From positions 1-8,730 of the forward strand of contig RFOR01000022.1 of NCBI GenBank assembly GCA_009926525.1: a stretch of 8,730 bases of DNA. Reading direction: 5' to 3'. A model generated the notes under the pieces. That model saw only the letters and a list, made by a program, of their open reading frames with translations, did not search any database and was not told where the DNA came from. The DNA is from Methylophilaceae bacterium (lineage in GTDB: Bacteria > Pseudomonadota > Gammaproteobacteria > Burkholderiales > Methylophilaceae). This document shows positions 8,144 to 8,730 of this stretch, piece by piece (position 1 is the stretch's first letter; the number at the start of each line of letters is the position of its first letter). The translations under genes were made by a program, and so were the position numbers.

Positions 8144-8216
8144 AAAACTAAAATGATTAACTTAAAACCTTCTACAGCTCACTACATTTACCCACTTAAA
8201 AACAAACCTGTTTGAA

Positions 8217-8730
8217 TTACATAATTTGTTTTAAGTCACTTGCAATTTCATTTGGCTTTTGGCCGTACTTGAAATAAATCCTTATTTTTCCTGTTTTGTC
8301 ATAGACGTAACTGCCTGCGCTATGATCGATGGTGTAGCCAGACTTCCCAGCTTCTACCTGTTTTTCGTAAAAAACCTTGTAGGTTTTGGCCGTTTCAGCG
8401 ATTTCCGCCGCATTGCCATATAGCCCTACAAAACGTTCATCAAAACTTGGCACATATTTCGCCAACACGTCTTGCGTATCTCTCTCCGGATCAAGCGTGA
8501 TAAAAATCACCTGCACTTGTTTTGCCTGCTCACCCAGTAACTTCATCGCTTTTGCCATATCCGCCATCGTGGTCGGACAAACATCCGGGCAGTGCGTATA
8601 ACCAAAAAACATCACCACTGTTTTACCTAGATAATCTTTTAATTGGCGCTTTTGCCCATGATGATCTAGCAAACTAAAATCTTTAGCGAAGTCGGCGCCA
8701 TTGATATCAGTGCCAACCAGTGGGATATTC
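8217..8730 (-). CDS. SCO1/SenC-family copper chaperone, N-terminus cut by window edge
   Basis: Thioredoxin-fold, membrane-anchored periplasmic copper-binding protein involved in cytochrome oxidase assembly. The frame is open from the right edge (first full codon at 8729) to the stop at 8217, giving 170 visible residues. The N-terminal anchor and true start lie outside the window; the TTG at 8672 is not a plausible start because family-like sequence (TDINGADFAKDFSL) continues upstream of it. Copper ligands are present: C47 and C51 (visible numbering) in GYTHCPDVCPTTM, and H136 in the TIDHSAGSYV stretch. The ITLDPERDT stretch is also family-typical. It reads into ccoN after 86 bases on the same strand, which suits a role in copper delivery to cbb3, although SCO proteins also serve aa3 oxidases. 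Confidence 0.95.
   Translation of the reverse strand, partial: NIPLVGTDINGADFAKDFSLLDHHGQKRQLKDYLGKTVVMFFGYTHCPDVCPTTMADMAKAMKLLGEQAKQVQVIFITLDPERDTQDVLAKYVPSFDERFVGLYGNAAEIAETAKTYKVFYEKQVEAGKSGYTIDHSAGSYVYDKTGKIRIYFKYGQKPNEIASDLKQIM

Noticed and set aside
8153..8166. Possible FNR/ANR box upstream of ccoN (TTTAA-4-ATCAT on the minus strand)
   Set aside because: Only about 7 of 10 positions match TTGAT-N4-ATCAA, and it lies about 23 bases before the ccoN ATG. A transcription start positioned by it would fall inside or after the start codon.
8203..8214. Short inverted repeat CAAAC/GTTTG followed by a T run just after the SCO stop
   Set aside because: It would fold as 4-5 weak base pairs with a very small loop and little G+C, too weak to call a terminator.

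Overview
The window is a single co-oriented block on the minus strand: a complete structural operon for a cbb3-type (C-family, high oxygen affinity) cytochrome c oxidase, followed by its assembly and copper-supply genes. Read in the direction of transcription (right to left) the order is: SCO1/SenC-like copper chaperone (cut by the right edge), ccoN, ccoO, ccoQ, ccoP, ccoG, ccoH/fixH, ccoI/fixI (cut by the left edge). No tRNA, rRNA, CRISPR array, insertion sequence or phage gene is visible. No non-coding stretch exceeds about 120 bases.

Layout. 8217-8730 holds the C-terminal 170 codons of the SCO protein. 8131-8216 is a short leader before ccoN. 4755-8130 carries the four oxidase subunits: ccoN (catalytic, heme b / heme b3-CuB), ccoO (membrane-anchored monoheme cytochrome c), ccoQ (55-residue single-helix subunit) and ccoP (diheme cytochrome c). 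4635-4754 is a gap with a clear hairpin. 1-4634 carries ccoG, ccoH and ccoI. ccoG and ccoH share one base (TAATG), and ccoH and ccoI are 9 bases apart, so these three look translationally coupled.

How they work together. CcoP and CcoO pass electrons from periplasmic cytochrome c to the heme b / heme b3-CuB centre of CcoN, which reduces oxygen. CcoI is a P1B-type copper ATPase, CcoG a membrane polyferredoxin (reported as a Cu(II) reductase in other proteobacteria) and the SCO protein a periplasmic copper chaperone. Together these supply CuB. CcoH/FixH is an assembly factor that associates with the subunits.

Organism. Family identities and gene order are typical of Proteobacteria. The moderate G+C (about 45-47% where I counted) and the protein style suggest a betaproteobacterium, possibly Methylophilaceae-like. 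That assignment is inference and not proven by the sequence.

The pathway is well known, and I do not see a novel system here. The points worth a second look are local: a sharp shift of G+C and arginine codons in the last ~300 bases of ccoI, an unusually long FixH with three extra membrane helices, an HA instead of HP motif in the CcoI nucleotide-binding domain, a long charged insertion in CcoO, and a hairpin that separates ccoNOQP from ccoGHI.
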